Positions 26,257-36,244 are shown, numbered from the stretch's first letter. The stretch is DNA of 62,334 nucleotides from Bradyrhizobium sp. (GCA_028290305.1 JAQGKC010000094.1:1-62334), one strand, 5' to 3'. Notes: generated by a model not told the origin, from the sequence alone. Numbers and translations: made by a program.

Positions 26257-26742
26257 CAACGTCGTTGCGCAATGCTTTCATCGGGAGCTGCGCATGTAAA
26301 GCTCGCTAAGGGCTGCAGCGCAGCAACTTTATGCTGGGTGAAACGTAGTTAAGAAGTTCGGTGCGGATGCGGAGGGTCGATGCGAACGGGTATATCGTTC
26401 TCTATCCGGCGACGTTGATCGTCATCGTCCCGATCGATTTGCTGTCCCTGTGCGAAGTTCGAATTGACCCCGCTGTCGCCGCCGAAGCGCCGGACCCAGG
26501 CGGTGATCGTGGTCTGTTCCGGGAATGCTTCGTTACGGCGATATCATCAAGTTGAGGCTGATGATCGCCGATTGGATCGGGTCAGAACATCTGATCGGCG
26601 CTTACAACATCAGTGCGAGCCAACGGGTCCGGCCTCCAGCCGGCCCGATGACTCGAGCGAACCTGCAATCCAGAAATGATTGGCGCGAGATTCCGTGGGC
26701 GCGCTTGCGCGCGCCCCGGAATGACGAACGTCGGATTGAGGC
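26257..26742. other. Intergenic region with REP-like palindrome, no gene
   Basis: About 485 bases between the cyclase start and the peroxiredoxin stop. The only recognised element is the palindrome at 26,688-26,725. Short frames on both strands lack ribosome sites. Confidence 0.5.
26688..26725. repeat. REP-like palindrome (ATTCCGTGGGCGCGC ... GCGCGCCCCGGAATGACG)
   Basis: Inner arms GGGCGCGC/GCGCGCCC enclose a four-base loop and outer arms ATTCCG/CGGAAT extend it. Same family as 6119-6158 and 32,426-32,474. It lies just beyond the peroxiredoxin stop and may act as its terminator. Confidence 0.75.
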
Positions 26743-27402
26743 TTACTTCGGCTGCGGCACGATCCGGATGTACGGCTTCGGTGATTTCCAGCCCTGCGGA
26801 TAAATCGTCTTGGCTTCGTCGTCGGTGACCGATCCGGCGATGATGACGTCGTCGCCTTGCTTCCAGTCGGCCGGTGTTGCGACGCGATGCTTCGCGGTCA
26901 TCTGCAGTGAATCGATCACGCGCAGGATTTCCTGGAAATTGCGCCCGGTGGTCATGGGATAAACCAGCACCAGCTTGATTTTCTTGTCCGGCCCGATGAT
27001 GAAGACGTTGCGGACGGTCTGGTTGTCGGCGGCGGTGCGGTTATTGGCGTCGCCCGAGGTCGCGGCCGGCAGCATGTCGTAAAGCTTCGAGACCTTCAGG
27101 TCGGTATCGCCGATCATCGGATAGTTCGGAGCCGCGCCCTGCGTCTCCTTGATGTCCTCGGACCATTTCGAATGCTTGTCGACGGGATCGACGCTCAAGC
27201 CCATCAGCTTGACGCCGCGCTTGTCGAATTCCGGCTTCAGCTTGGCCAGCGCGCCAAGCTCGGTGGTGCAGACCGGGGTAAAATCTTTGGGATGTGAGAA
27301 CAACAGCGCCCAGCTATTGCCGATCCAGTCATGGAATTTGATCTTGCCGTCGGTGGTTTCGGCCTCGAAATCCGGGGCCACAGCGCCTATCTGGAGTGTC
27401 AT
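26743..27402 (-). CDS. 1-Cys peroxiredoxin (Prx6 type)
   Basis: 219 residues. The peroxidatic cysteine is C45 in TPVCTTE with T42 in the active site, and the Prx6 C-terminal extension (YPQGWKSPKPYIRIVPQPK region) is present; no resolving cysteine is seen. It reduces H2O2 and alkyl hydroperoxides. GAGG precedes the ATG at 27402. It is probably monocistronic, with a terminator-like palindrome downstream. Confidence 0.95.
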   Translation of the reverse strand: MTLQIGAVAPDFEAETTDGKIKFHDWIGNSWALLFSHPKDFTPVCTTELGALAKLKPEFDKRGVKLMGLSVDPVDKHSKWSEDIKETQGAAPNYPMIGDTDLKVSKLYDMLPAATSGDANNRTAADNQTVRNVFIIGPDKKIKLVLVYPMTTGRNFQEILRVIDSLQMTAKHRVATPADWKQGDDVIIAGSVTDDEAKTIYPQGWKSPKPYIRIVPQPK

Positions 27403-27782
27403 GTTTCGACCTCATGTCATTCAAGTTTCAGGGAAATTCGTCTCAGGGAGTATACGATGTAGCGCGGCTTAAGTGAACGCCCAAAGACAAAAGGTGAAAT
27501 CCTTCTCCGGGGCAGGGAACTCCTAGCATCTTCTTTTGATCCCTTCGCCTGCGGCGAAAAGACCGCAGTGGCCCTAAAAGCCTTCGCCGCCGCGATATCG
27601 CCTCTTATGCCCCTCATCACGCTCGGCTGGCTTGCTATATCTATGAACCGTGACCGATGTCACAGCGACCAATCGGTAACTGTTTAAAAAACTCGCGATG
27701 CAAGTTTCGAATCGTTAACCACTCGTTTACGCCCGCATGGAAATGCTGGCCCAGAACAAGAAACTGAAAAGAGTAACTACCA
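27403..27782. other. Intergenic region, probable divergent promoters
   Basis: About 380 bases between the divergent peroxiredoxin and hypothetical genes. A 67-codon frame on the minus strand has no family features. I see no operator or riboswitch I would defend. Confidence 0.4.
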
Positions 27783-28364
27783 ATGTCTGCCCCTCTTGCT
27801 TACCTCGCTGAACCGATCGGCACCCTCGAACCCTCGAAGATTTCCTGCCGAAATACTGCCGCGCAGGCACTGGCGATCGTGCGCGACGGCGTGATCACCG
27901 GAGAAGGCCCCACCACCAAGGGCCGGGTACATTTTTCCCGCGCGCTGGATGCCGATGACGCCGCCTGGTGCGCGCGCATTCTGACCGCGACCGCAGTCGA
28001 GCATCAGCCGGTCAGCCGGGCGGAAGCCGAAGCGCTGTTTGAGATCAACGATGCGGCCGCCGAGCGCAGCGACGACGGGCGTTTCGACGACCTGCTGGCC
28101 AAGGCCGTCGTGCACCACGCGGCCTCCGCGTCAGGTCTGCCGGTGCCGCCGCGTACCGTTGCGCTGGCGCCGGATACCGCGATCGAAAGCTGGGCGCCTA
28201 CCCAGGCGGTCGGCGTCGATACCGAGGTATTGGAGTGGATCGCGGCCCAGATGCGCGGCAAGCGCCGCAGCAACCGCACCCTGATGACCCTTGTCGCCAC
28301 CATCGTCGGTGCGGCGACGCTGCCGCTTGTACAACTGCCGAACGTATTCGACATCGGGATGTAA
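27783..28364 (+). CDS. Hypothetical protein with C-terminal membrane segment
   Basis: 193 residues. A conserved-looking module, SCRNTAAQALAIVRDGVITGEGP, then DADDAAWCARIL, is followed by a region with the HHAASASGLPVPPR stretch and a C-terminal hydrophobic segment (LMTLVATIVGAATLPLVQL). The acidic helical middle recalls tellurite-resistance TerB-like folds, but I do not assign it. An intrinsic terminator follows. Confidence 0.6.
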   Translation: MSAPLAYLAEPIGTLEPSKISCRNTAAQALAIVRDGVITGEGPTTKGRVHFSRALDADDAAWCARILTATAVEHQPVSRAEAEALFEINDAAAERSDDGRFDDLLAKAVVHHAASASGLPVPPRTVALAPDTAIESWAPTQAVGVDTEVLEWIAAQMRGKRRSNRTLMTLVATIVGAATLPLVQLPNVFDIGM

Positions 28365-28391
28365 ATTCAGCCGGCAACGGCACGCTTCACG

Positions 28392-28421
28392 ACGGCGGGA
28401 TCACTTCCCCGCCGTTTTTTG
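28392..28421 (+). terminator. Intrinsic terminator, shared by convergent genes
   Basis: ACGGCGGG (28392-28399) pairs with CCCGCCGT (28408-28415), followed by TTTTTT. It ends the plus-strand hypothetical gene and overlaps the last codon of the convergent phosphodiesterase gene. Confidence 0.8.
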
Positions 28422-30251
28422 TTTGCCGCTTTCCGCATCGAGCCCGACTGTTCGCCCCGGAAATCCCGCCACATCGAAATAGCGCTGCGACAGCACGCGC
28501 TGGAACTTGACGACCGTCTGCAGGCCGTTCGCTGCGGGCTTGGAGGTGATCGTCGCGTTGGCCGCCTTCGGGATTATTCCGTTGGGCAAGGCTTCAGACA
28601 TCACCCGTCCTGTCAGTCCGCCTGCGCCGGCTGTACGCAAACCCATCAATTGCACGATGGTCATGCCGATGTCGGCATTGCTCACCGGCAACGGATCGAC
28701 ATAGCCGGCTTTGAAGTCCGGCCCGATCGCCGCCATGAAGTTCATGGTATCGCCGCGGCCGAAGCTGCCGTGCATGCCCTGGCCCTGCCGCAGCACAGTA
28801 TCGGAGACCTCGACGGCGCAGTTGGTCGGCTCGTCACAGCCGGTCGTATAGGAACGGAAATTGACCACGATCGAGGGGGTCGGCGTCACTGCCTTGCCCT
28901 TGAGGCCGAGTTGCGACATTTCCAGCGTGCCGGGGAAACGTCCGAGCTTGTCGTCGACGAACAGCCCGCTGACATAATCCTGGTCGAGCAACGCCTTGAC
29001 CGTGCGCCCCGCCAGCTTCTTGTCCCGGTTCGGCAGGTAGATCAGGTCCGATCCGCCATTGGTGGCGACTACCAGATCGGGCTTCGCGGGATCGTTGCCG
29101 AGCAGTCCGTTACCGGCCTTGGGATGAGCGTTATCGGCCACGCGCGCGTTCTTGTCGTTCGGGTCGAACAGCGGCAGGTCGAGCGCCTTGGCAAGATCAA
29201 GCGCGAGAAAACCCATCGGCAGGAAATCCTTCGGCGTGTCGTCATAGCTGACCTTTGCCGAGGGACTGGTCTTGCTCTCCTTTGAGATCGTCGAGAAGCC
29301 GTGATCGGAGGAGATGATGATGTTGGTGGAGGCGGAAAGCCCGAGCTCGTCGAGCGCCTTGCGCAACTGCGCCAGATTGTTGTCGGCATTCTTGATGCCG
29401 GCGAGTGAGGTGGGACCGTTGATGCCGGGGGTCACGGTGTTGAGGCTGTCGCCCTGATTGTGCTGGCTGCCGTCGGGATCGCGCGACCAGAACACCAGCA
29501 CGAACGGCTTGTTGCGCGTCTTGAACATCGGCAGCACGACCTTGGCGGCGACATCGGCGAAATAGGCCTGCTGCGCGGTATTCGGCGCAACCGTGCCCGG
29601 CGTCTTGGCATCGCCGGTCTTGCCGTTTTCGCCGCGCGAAGGCGTTGCGAGCGGGAGATTGGCTTTGGTCAAGGCGGCTTTCATTTCGTCGGAAAGCGGA
29701 ACACCATTTTTGCTGCCGGTAGCGTCGTCGATGACGATCGAATGCAGACCGTCGGCGCCGATCTTGTCGGTATGATCGAAAATCAGGGTGGGACCGAGCT
29801 TGCCCAGCGCTGCCGTGCTGAACCCGCGGGCGCGCGCCATTTTCAGCACGGTTTCCTCGTTCAGGTAATCGCCGCCGAAATGCTCATCGGCATCGATGAT
29901 GACCGGATCGACCTCGAGGAACGGCGTGACGGTGCCGTCCGCGGGGCCGACCGGGTAGCCGGTATAGATCGTGTTGCTGAAGTCGCCGGTATCGCCGAGG
30001 TAGTGGCCGGTCGCCATCGCGGAGGCATTGGCGGTGGTAAAGGTCGGAAACAGCGAGTGCGAATTCTTGAAATTGACGCCCTTGTCGCGGACTTCGGCCA
30101 TCGCCGGCGCGGTCTGCGGCGTCACAATCCGGCCACGCAATCCATCTGGCACAAACAGGATCAGATTGCGGGGCGCGCTATTCTGCGCCACAGCCATTCC
30201 GGTCGACAGCAGCGTCAGGCCAGCGGACAGCAATACGATCGAGCGGTGCAT
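28401..30251 (-). CDS. Exported alkaline-phosphatase-superfamily phosphodiesterase
   Basis: 616 residues. A signal peptide (MHRSIVLLSAGLTLLSTGMAVA) leads into the NPP/phosphopyruvate-type AlkP fold: first metal ligand in LFVPDGLRG, nucleophile Thr in FTTANASAM, DHGFS for the second metal pair, and a C-terminal GMHGSFGRGD with the final His. The architecture is a type I phosphodiesterase/nucleotide pyrophosphatase acting in the periplasm. GGGGAGATATT precedes the ATG at 30251. Possible roles are phosphate scavenging or nucleotide cleavage; no pho-type neighbours are seen. Confidence 0.88.
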   Translation of the reverse strand: MHRSIVLLSAGLTLLSTGMAVAQNSAPRNLILFVPDGLRGRIVTPQTAPAMAEVRDKGVNFKNSHSLFPTFTTANASAMATGHYLGDTGDFSNTIYTGYPVGPADGTVTPFLEVDPVIIDADEHFGGDYLNEETVLKMARARGFSTAALGKLGPTLIFDHTDKIGADGLHSIVIDDATGSKNGVPLSDEMKAALTKANLPLATPSRGENGKTGDAKTPGTVAPNTAQQAYFADVAAKVVLPMFKTRNKPFVLVFWSRDPDGSQHNQGDSLNTVTPGINGPTSLAGIKNADNNLAQLRKALDELGLSASTNIIISSDHGFSTISKESKTSPSAKVSYDDTPKDFLPMGFLALDLAKALDLPLFDPNDKNARVADNAHPKAGNGLLGNDPAKPDLVVATNGGSDLIYLPNRDKKLAGRTVKALLDQDYVSGLFVDDKLGRFPGTLEMSQLGLKGKAVTPTPSIVVNFRSYTTGCDEPTNCAVEVSDTVLRQGQGMHGSFGRGDTMNFMAAIGPDFKAGYVDPLPVSNADIGMTIVQLMGLRTAGAGGLTGRVMSEALPNGIIPKAANATITSKPAANGLQTVVKFQRVLSQRYFDVAGFPGRTVGLDAESGKQKTAGK

Positions 30252-30408
30252 TAATATCTCCCCTGAGATGCAGATTCGGCCTAGACCGTTGCCTCTGTTT
30301 AGTTTTGCTGTACGACGGAATTGTTACACCCGCCCCCGCGTGCCAGATTGCGGCTCAGTCCGCTCGGGCCCACGGATCCCCGCCCAAAGGTTGCAAGTAA
30401 ACAAGCAC

Positions 30409-32424
30409 ATGTTCAAACGAATTCTGATTGCAAATCGCGGCGAGATCGCCTGCCGGGTCATCAAGACTGCCCGCCGCATGGGGATAGAGACCGTAGCAGT
30501 TTATTCCGAGGCCGACCGCGACGCGCTCCACGTCGAGATGGCCGACGATGCCGTTCTGATCGGACCGCCGGCCGCGGCCGAAAGCTATCTCCTGATCGAC
30601 AGGATCGTCGAGGCCTGCCGCAAGACCGGCGCGCAAGCCGTGCATCCCGGCTATGGGTTCCTGTCCGAGCGCGAAGCGTTTCCGCGCGCGCTGAGCGAGG
30701 CTGGAATCGTCTTCATCGGGCCCAATCCCGGCGCGATCGCCGCCATGGGCGACAAGATCGAATCCAAGAAAGCCGCCGCCAAGGCAAAGGTCTCGACGGT
30801 TCCGGGCCACCTTGGCGTGATCGAGGACGAAAAACATGCGCTGAAGATCGCCGATGAGATCGGCTATCCCGTGATGATCAAGGCCTCCGCCGGCGGTGGC
30901 GGCAAGGGGATGCGGATCGCGCATTCGAAATCTGAAGTCGCCGAGGGCTTCAACCTCGCCAAGGCCGAAGCCAAATCGTCGTTCGGCGACGACCGCGTTT
31001 TCATCGAGAAGTTCATCGTCGATCCCCGCCACATCGAAATCCAGGTGCTCGGCGACAAACACGGCAATGTGATTTATCTCGGTGAGCGCGAATGCTCGAT
31101 CCAGCGCCGCAATCAGAAGGTCATCGAGGAAGCGCCGTCGCCGCTGCTCGACGAGACCACCCGCCGCAAGATGGGCGAGCAGGCGGTCGCACTCGCCAAG
31201 GCCGTGAATTACGATTCCGCCGGAACCGTCGAATTCGTCGCAGGACAGGACAAGAGCTTTTACTTCCTGGAAATGAACACGCGGCTGCAGGTCGAGCATC
31301 CCGTGACCGAACTGATCACCGGCATCGATCTGGTCGAGCAGATGATCCGTGTCGCGGCCGGCGAGAAGCTTTCGCTGGCGCAAAAAGATGTCACGCTGAC
31401 CGGATGGGCGGTGGAATCGCGGGTCTATGCAGAAGATCCCTTCCGCAACTTCCTGCCTTCCATCGGCCGGCTCGTCAAATATCGTCCGCCGGCCGAGAGC
31501 AGCATCGACGGCATTACTGTTCGTAACGACACAGGCGTCCAGGAAGGCGGCGAGATCTCGATCTATTACGATCCGATGATCGCCAAGCTTGTGACCCATG
31601 CGCCGTCGCGCGCCGCCGCCATCGAGGCGCAGTCGACAGCGCTCGATTCATTTTACATCGATGGCATCCGCCACAACATTCCGTTCCTGTCGGCGCTGAT
31701 GCACCATCCGCGCTGGCGCGAGGGCAATCTTTCCACCGGATTCATCGCCGAGGAATTTCCGAAGGGATTCGCGGCTCGTCCGCCCGGGGGCGAGATCGCC
31801 CGTCGGCTAGCAGCGGTCGCGGCTGCGATTGATCACGTGCTCGGCGAACGCAAGCGGCAGATTTCCGGCCAGATGACCGGCCGGCTGGTGCAGCGCGAGC
31901 GCCGCCGTTCGGTGTGGCTGGAGCGTAGCGAAATCGCGCTCGATGTTGCGCGCGAGAGCGATGATATCGCGGTGCGTTTTGTCGGCGCCGATGGCGCACC
32001 AGGCACTGCACATCATCTGGTCTCGCCGTGGAAGCCGGGCGATCCGGTCTGGCAGGGCACCATCGACGGCCAGTTGGTGGCCATGCAGGTGCGCCCCGCA
32101 CCCAACGGCTTCCGTCTCGCGCATCAGGGTTTTGAGGTCGCGGTCAATGTCTTCACCGACACGGAAGCCGCCGCCGCGCGGCTGATGCCGGTTAAGACCG
32201 CGGCCGATACCGGCAAGAAACTGCTGTGCCCGATGCCAGGGCTTGTGGTGTCGATCGCGGTGACCGAAGGCCAGGAGGTCAAGGCCGGCGAAACCCTGGC
32301 CGTGGTCGAGGCGATGAAGATGCAGAACGTGCTGCGCGCCGAACGCGACGGCACGGTCAAGAAAATTCACGCGACCGCCGGCGCGACGCTGGCGGTGGAC
32401 GCGCTGATTCTCGAATTCGCGTGA
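30409..32424 (+). CDS. pccA: Propionyl-CoA carboxylase, biotin-containing alpha subunit
   Basis: 671 residues. The biotin carboxylase part (residues 1-450) opens MFKRILIANRGEIACRVI and carries the GGGGKGMR ATP-grasp loop and ECSIQRRNQK. After the BT domain, the biotinyl domain ends the protein with K637 in VVEAMKMQNV. Length and the EAMKMQN motif fit alphaproteobacterial PccA. It carboxylates propionyl-CoA to (S)-methylmalonyl-CoA with a PccB that is not in this window. The start at 30409 is set by homology; no strong ribosome site is visible. The long open frame upstream in the same phase is not coding. Confidence 0.95.
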   Translation: MFKRILIANRGEIACRVIKTARRMGIETVAVYSEADRDALHVEMADDAVLIGPPAAAESYLLIDRIVEACRKTGAQAVHPGYGFLSEREAFPRALSEAGIVFIGPNPGAIAAMGDKIESKKAAAKAKVSTVPGHLGVIEDEKHALKIADEIGYPVMIKASAGGGGKGMRIAHSKSEVAEGFNLAKAEAKSSFGDDRVFIEKFIVDPRHIEIQVLGDKHGNVIYLGERECSIQRRNQKVIEEAPSPLLDETTRRKMGEQAVALAKAVNYDSAGTVEFVAGQDKSFYFLEMNTRLQVEHPVTELITGIDLVEQMIRVAAGEKLSLAQKDVTLTGWAVESRVYAEDPFRNFLPSIGRLVKYRPPAESSIDGITVRNDTGVQEGGEISIYYDPMIAKLVTHAPSRAAAIEAQSTALDSFYIDGIRHNIPFLSALMHHPRWREGNLSTGFIAEEFPKGFAARPPGGEIARRLAAVAAAIDHVLGERKRQISGQMTGRLVQRERRRSVWLERSEIALDVARESDDIAVRFVGADGAPGTAHHLVSPWKPGDPVWQGTIDGQLVAMQVRPAPNGFRLAHQGFEVAVNVFTDTEAAAARLMPVKTAADTGKKLLCPMPGLVVSIAVTEGQEVKAGETLAVVEAMKMQNVLRAERDGTVKKIHATAGATLAVDALILEFA

Positions 32425-32425
32425 G

Positions 32426-32474
32426 CACCGTCATTCCGGGTCTGGTGCTAACGCACCATCCCGGAATGACGGTG
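32426..32474. repeat. Perfect 15-bp palindrome CACCGTCATTCCGGG...CCCGGAATGACGGTG
   Basis: A 15-bp inverted repeat around a 19-base loop, immediately after the pccA stop and 23 bases before the next gene. It is the longest member of the CGTCATTCCGG family in this window. It may attenuate read-through between the two genes. Confidence 0.8.
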
Positions 32475-32497
32475 CCAAGAACTCTAAGGGGTTTGCC

Positions 32498-33364
32498 ATG
32501 GCCTTCCGAAAGCGCCGCGAAGCGTTGCGTTTGATCCTGACGGGCTCGACCTGCATTCGCCCCGGCTCGGTGTACGACGCGATATCGATCCGTATTGCCG
32601 AAGACCTCGGCTTCGAAGTCGGCATGTTCGGCGGATCGGTGGCTTCGCTTGCGGTGCTCGGCGATCCCGATATCGCGCTGATCACGCTCTCCGAACTCGC
32701 CGAACAGATGCGCCGGATGTCGCGCGCGGCCTCGTTGCCGGTGCTGGTCGATGCCGATCACGGCTATGGCAATGCATTGAATGTCCGCCGCACGGTAGAG
32801 GAACTGGAGACCGCGGGCGCTGCCGGCCTCACCATCGAGGACACCTTGCTGCCGCAGGCCTTCGGGCAAACCGCGACGCAACTGATTCCGATCGAGGAGG
32901 GCGTCGGCAAGATGAAAGCTGCGCTGGACGCGCGCGGCGATTCCGCGCTGGTGATCATAGGGCGCACCGGCGCGGCGTCGATCTCCGGTCTCGATGACGC
33001 GATCGCACGCGCCAAGGCTTATGAAGCCACCGGCGTCGATGCGTTGTTCTTTACCGGCGTGAAAACGCGCAGCGAGCTCGAGGCCATCGTTGCCGCAACC
33101 ACGCTGCCGATCGTGCTGGGCGGCTCGCCCGAAGCCATGATCGACCGCGACTATCTCGCGGACAAAAGGGTGCGTATCGCGTTGCAGGGCCACGCGCCAT
33201 TCGCCGCGGCGACGCTGGCCGTCTATGAGACGCTGAAAGCATTGCGCGACGGCCAGTCTCCTGGAGATCTGAAGGGCCTTGCATCATCCGAATTAACGAG
33301 CCGCATCACGCGCGAGGCAGACGTGAAAGCGCGCGGCGCCGAATTTCTCGGGTTGAAGCGATAG
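32498..33364 (+). CDS. Oxaloacetate decarboxylase (isocitrate lyase/PEP mutase family)
   Basis: 288 residues of the PEP-mutase/ICL barrel. Motifs: GSVYDAISIRIAEDLGFEVG, FGGSVASLAVLGDPD, DADHGYGNALNVRRTVEELE and TIEDTLLPQAFG. DADHGYGN is the metal/substrate loop of the PA4872-type oxaloacetate decarboxylases, distinct from methylisocitrate lyase, which has a KRCGH-type loop. It converts oxaloacetate to pyruvate and CO2 with Mg. It is followed, without a gap, by an acylphosphatase. Confidence 0.9.
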   Translation: MAFRKRREALRLILTGSTCIRPGSVYDAISIRIAEDLGFEVGMFGGSVASLAVLGDPDIALITLSELAEQMRRMSRAASLPVLVDADHGYGNALNVRRTVEELETAGAAGLTIEDTLLPQAFGQTATQLIPIEEGVGKMKAALDARGDSALVIIGRTGAASISGLDDAIARAKAYEATGVDALFFTGVKTRSELEAIVAATTLPIVLGGSPEAMIDRDYLADKRVRIALQGHAPFAAATLAVYETLKALRDGQSPGDLKGLASSELTSRITREADVKARGAEFLGLKR

Positions 33365-33664
33365 ATGAGCGGCGCGATCCGTCAGGTCATGATCCGGGGC
33401 CGGGTGCAGGGCGTCGGCTACCGCGCCTGGGTCGAGCACGAAGCGATGGCGCGCCATCTTGAAGGATGGGTGCGCAACCGGCGCGACGGCAGCGTCGAGG
33501 CGTTGTTTGCGGGGCCGGCGGATGTCGTATCGGAAATGATTGCAGTGTGCCGACGCGGTCCGCCATCGGCACGCGTCGATGCTGTGCAGGATGAAACCGG
33601 CAGTTCCGATGCGCTGAATTTGCGGCGAGCCGGCGAGCGGTTTTCGGTATTGCCGACGATCTAG
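33365..33664 (+). CDS. acyP: Acylphosphatase
   Basis: 99 residues. The catalytic loop is [12 protein letters not shown] with the essential Arg, and the conserved Asn appears in [16 protein letters not shown]. It hydrolyses carboxyl-phosphate bonds. The start codon directly follows the stop of the upstream gene, so they are one operon. Confidence 0.95.
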   Translation: MSGAIRQVMIRGRVQGVGYRAWVEHEAMARHLEGWVRNRRDGSVEALFAGPADVVSEMIAVCRRGPPSARVDAVQDETGSSDALNLRRAGERFSVLPTI

Positions 33665-33881
33665 CATCCAAGCCGTTCCATGGCGCGTCGACAAGACCTC
33701 CGGCGTCCAGCCAGACCGACTCATTTTTCTAAAATTTTGTGCAAAGACCGGGATTTAAAGAAGCAGCGACTCGTTCCCGGCGTTTTGAGTGTGACATGTT
33801 TCATACGCCCTCGGTGGATCGAGCGGTTACGATGCAAGCATCGAGATCAACCGCCTTTGCCAATGCGCCGCGAGAGATCCC

Positions 33882-34568
33882 ATGAACAGGTTTGAGGTTG
33901 CCGGCTATGTAGCCTCGGCGCTTGTCGTCACAACCTTTTGCATGAAGACGATGCTTCCGCTGCGCGTCGCTGCAATCGCCAGCAACGTGGCCTTCATCGC
34001 CTATGCTTTCTACGACCACCTCTATCCGGTTTTGATCCTGCATGTGATTTTACTGCCGATGAACGTCTTGCGAATGGTGCAAATGTTACGGCTGACCAGG
34101 CGCGTCGAAGCGGCAACGAAGAGCGACCCCTCGATCGACTGGCTAAAACCTTTCATGAAAACAGCGCGGTGGAGAGCGGGAGAAATTCTGTTTAGTCTGG
34201 GTGATTACGCAGACTGCCTTTATTTGATACTGGCGGGCGACATCCACCTCGAACAAATTGATCATGTGTTACACGCCGGAGATTTTTTTGGTGAAATCGG
34301 ATTGTTTTCTGCAGAGCGCCGGCGAACGCAAACGGCCCGGGCATTGACGGACATCGAGCTTCTATGGATAAGCGAAAGCGAATTGAAGCAGGTCTGCTAT
34401 CAGAATCCGGGAATATCCTTTTACTTCCTCCGTCTGATCACCAATCGCCTCATCGCCAACGCATCGCGCGCCGGAAGCACGTCTGCCGCGTCGTTGAAAC
34501 CTGTGCCGAACGCTGTTCGATCTCTCGGTAGCGATGTTCCGGCGCACCAGGCGCTACCCGTTCTGTGA
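33882..34568 (+). CDS. Membrane protein with cyclic-nucleotide-binding domain
   Basis: 228 residues. Three hydrophobic segments lie in the first ~70 residues ([46 protein letters not shown]), followed by a cNMP-binding fold about residues 95-190 with [14 protein letters not shown] and [23 protein letters not shown]. The GEIGL...R-T-A signature is the phosphate-binding cassette, so cAMP or cGMP binding is likely. No DNA-binding domain is seen. It could read cAMP made by the cyclase at 24,670; this is only a possibility. Confidence 0.85.
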   Translation: MNRFEVAGYVASALVVTTFCMKTMLPLRVAAIASNVAFIAYAFYDHLYPVLILHVILLPMNVLRMVQMLRLTRRVEAATKSDPSIDWLKPFMKTARWRAGEILFSLGDYADCLYLILAGDIHLEQIDHVLHAGDFFGEIGLFSAERRRTQTARALTDIELLWISESELKQVCYQNPGISFYFLRLITNRLIANASRAGSTSAASLKPVPNAVRSLGSDVPAHQALPVL

Positions 34569-34728
34569 GGACGGCGTCCTCGCTTTCACCGCGTCACTAC
34601 GTCGCGGAATGTTTTGCATGCCGGCTCCAGGCTGGAATGTGGGGTTCAATTTTGATTTTCTGTCGGAGACCGGACAGACAGGCATTCAGGGTAGCGCTAT
34701 TTTTTTGGGGTCATGCCGAGTTGGTGTC

Positions 34729-34962
34729 ATGCCGAGGACGATAAAATCCGATCCCGAGCTGCTGCCGATCCATCGTCCGCGTTGTCCGGATTGTCATATG
34801 CGGATGATAACGGTTGCCGTCTCGTCCGGGCCGGAAGGCTTCGAGCACCGCACGTTCGAGTGTCTGAAGTGCGCTCATAGCGAAACCAGGACCGTGGCCT
34901 GCGACCCGTTTAAATCCGACGCGGTGGGCTGGACAACGGGCGAGCTGCAGCCGCCGCGCTAG
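34729..34962 (+). CDS. Small zinc-ribbon hypothetical protein
   Basis: 77 residues from the ATG at 34729, which opens [13 protein letters not shown]; the frame is open further upstream but the composition is unlike protein. Two CxxC knuckles (CPDCHMR and CLKCAH) form a zinc ribbon. A TCATGCCGAG sequence is repeated directly around the start (34711 and 34727). Common in this genus; function unknown. Confidence 0.6.
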   Translation: MPRTIKSDPELLPIHRPRCPDCHMRMITVAVSSGPEGFEHRTFECLKCAHSETRTVACDPFKSDAVGWTTGELQPPR

Positions 34963-35033
34963 CGGGACAGGCAGTTGGTTCCAGGGTCGAAGTGAACAGA
35001 CAATTCTTCATTAGCCGACGTAGTGTAATTCCC

Positions 35034-35228
35034 ATGACTCGAGAGAAGAAAAACGGGCCGCCCAAAATCGACCTGGATGCCGAAGCGCTGATCGCCCTGG
35101 AGCAAGCGCGCGCGATGGAGCCTGGTCCCGAGCGGACCCAGGCGATGAAACGAGCTGGCATTTTGAGAAACGCGGCTGACTTGCAGGGAGTGTTTTTCGC
35201 GAAGCGGGGAAGGCCTGCGAAAACCTAG
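35034..35228 (+). CDS. Small conserved hypothetical protein
   Basis: 64 residues from the ATG at 35034 (MTREKKNGPPKIDLDAEAL), or 78 from the GTG at 34992. Charged and helical (LEQARAMEPGPERTQAMKRAG) with a C-terminal FAKRGRPAKT. It precedes another small hypothetical gene with a 15-nt gap, forming a two-gene unit. No known family. Confidence 0.55.
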   Translation: MTREKKNGPPKIDLDAEALIALEQARAMEPGPERTQAMKRAGILRNAADLQGVFFAKRGRPAKT

Positions 35229-35243
35229 CGAGCGGAGACCGTC

Positions 35244-35468
35244 ATGATGATTGCGGAAAGCTTCGATCTGCGAACCGTGGCCAACATGGAGGTCGCCCTG
35301 GAGCGGGCATGCAAGATCCTCGCGGTCGGGGCAGAGCAACACAGCGCTCGCCGGCACATCGCCGGCAAAATTCTCGAACGCGCAGAGAGCGGAGACAGAA
35401 CCCTTGGCGGCCTGACCGCAGCGGGGCGTGCCGCCGTGAGCGAGCTCCGCGCGGTACATCGCCTCTGA
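35244..35468 (+). CDS. Small conserved hypothetical protein
   Basis: 74 residues, MMIAESFDLRTVANMEVALE onward, with C-terminal GLTAAGRAAVSELR. Predicted all-alpha. GAGCGGAGACC precedes the ATG. It may be co-transcribed with the preceding gene; convergent to lipB. Confidence 0.6.
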   Translation: MMIAESFDLRTVANMEVALERACKILAVGAEQHSARRHIAGKILERAESGDRTLGGLTAAGRAAVSELRAVHRL

Positions 35469-35515
35469 ACACCGGGCCGTCGCCGCGCCACAGGGCGCCG
35501 AAACTTGCACCATCG

Positions 35516-36244
35516 TCAAATCGTCGCTTCCGGCAGGTGGGCTTTCACGGAGCCGAATACTTCCTCGAATGCCTGCCGAAGCGCGATATCGACATCCGCC
35601 ATGGTCACGGGAAGGCCGAGATCGGCGAGACTGGTGACACCATAACGCGGGTCGGCTACGCCGCAGGGCACGATCGCCTCGAAGTGCGTCAGGTCAGGAT
35701 CGACATTGATGGCGATGCCGTGGAACGACACCCAGCGCCGCAGCCGCACGCCGATTGCCGCAATCTTGTCTTCGAAGCCAGGGCCTTTGTCCGGCCGCTT
35801 CACCCAGACTCCGACGCGATCCTCACGACGCTCGCCGCGGACGTTGAAAGTCGCCAGCGTCCGGATGATCCATTCCTCGAGGCCGGCTACATAGGCCCGC
35901 ACATCGGGCCGCCGCCGCTTCAGGTCGAGCATCGCATAGGCTACCCGCTGGCCGGGTCCGTGATAGGTGAGCTGCCCGCCGCGCCCGGTCGCAAATATCG
36001 GGAATCGGGGATCGAGCAGGTCGGCGGGTTTGCCGCTGGTCCCTGACGTGTAGAGCGGGGGGTGTTCCAGCAGCCAGACCAGCTCGGGTGCTTCATGCGC
36101 GGCAATGGCCGCGACCCGGTTGTCCATCGCCGCGATGGCCTCGGGATAGGGCACTGGCTGGTCGGAGACCTGCCATTGGACAGTGCCCCCGCCCGCAGGG
36201 TGCGCAAAGGTCGTCAAATCGAGGTTTTGGCGATCATTAACCAT
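35516..36244 (-). CDS. lipB: Lipoyl(octanoyl) transferase
   Basis: 242 residues. It moves octanoate from acyl carrier protein to lipoyl domains. The octanoyl-binding [13 protein letters not shown] and the catalytic Cys-containing [15 protein letters not shown] are present, with the conserved Lys in [15 protein letters not shown]. Length is typical. Cytoplasmic. Transcription is divergent from the small FliN-like gene, with 66 nt between starts. Confidence 0.95.
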   Translation of the reverse strand: MVNDRQNLDLTTFAHPAGGGTVQWQVSDQPVPYPEAIAAMDNRVAAIAAHEAPELVWLLEHPPLYTSGTSGKPADLLDPRFPIFATGRGGQLTYHGPGQRVAYAMLDLKRRRPDVRAYVAGLEEWIIRTLATFNVRGERREDRVGVWVKRPDKGPGFEDKIAAIGVRLRRWVSFHGIAINVDPDLTHFEAIVPCGVADPRYGVTSLADLGLPVTMADVDIALRQAFEEVFGSVKAHLPEATI

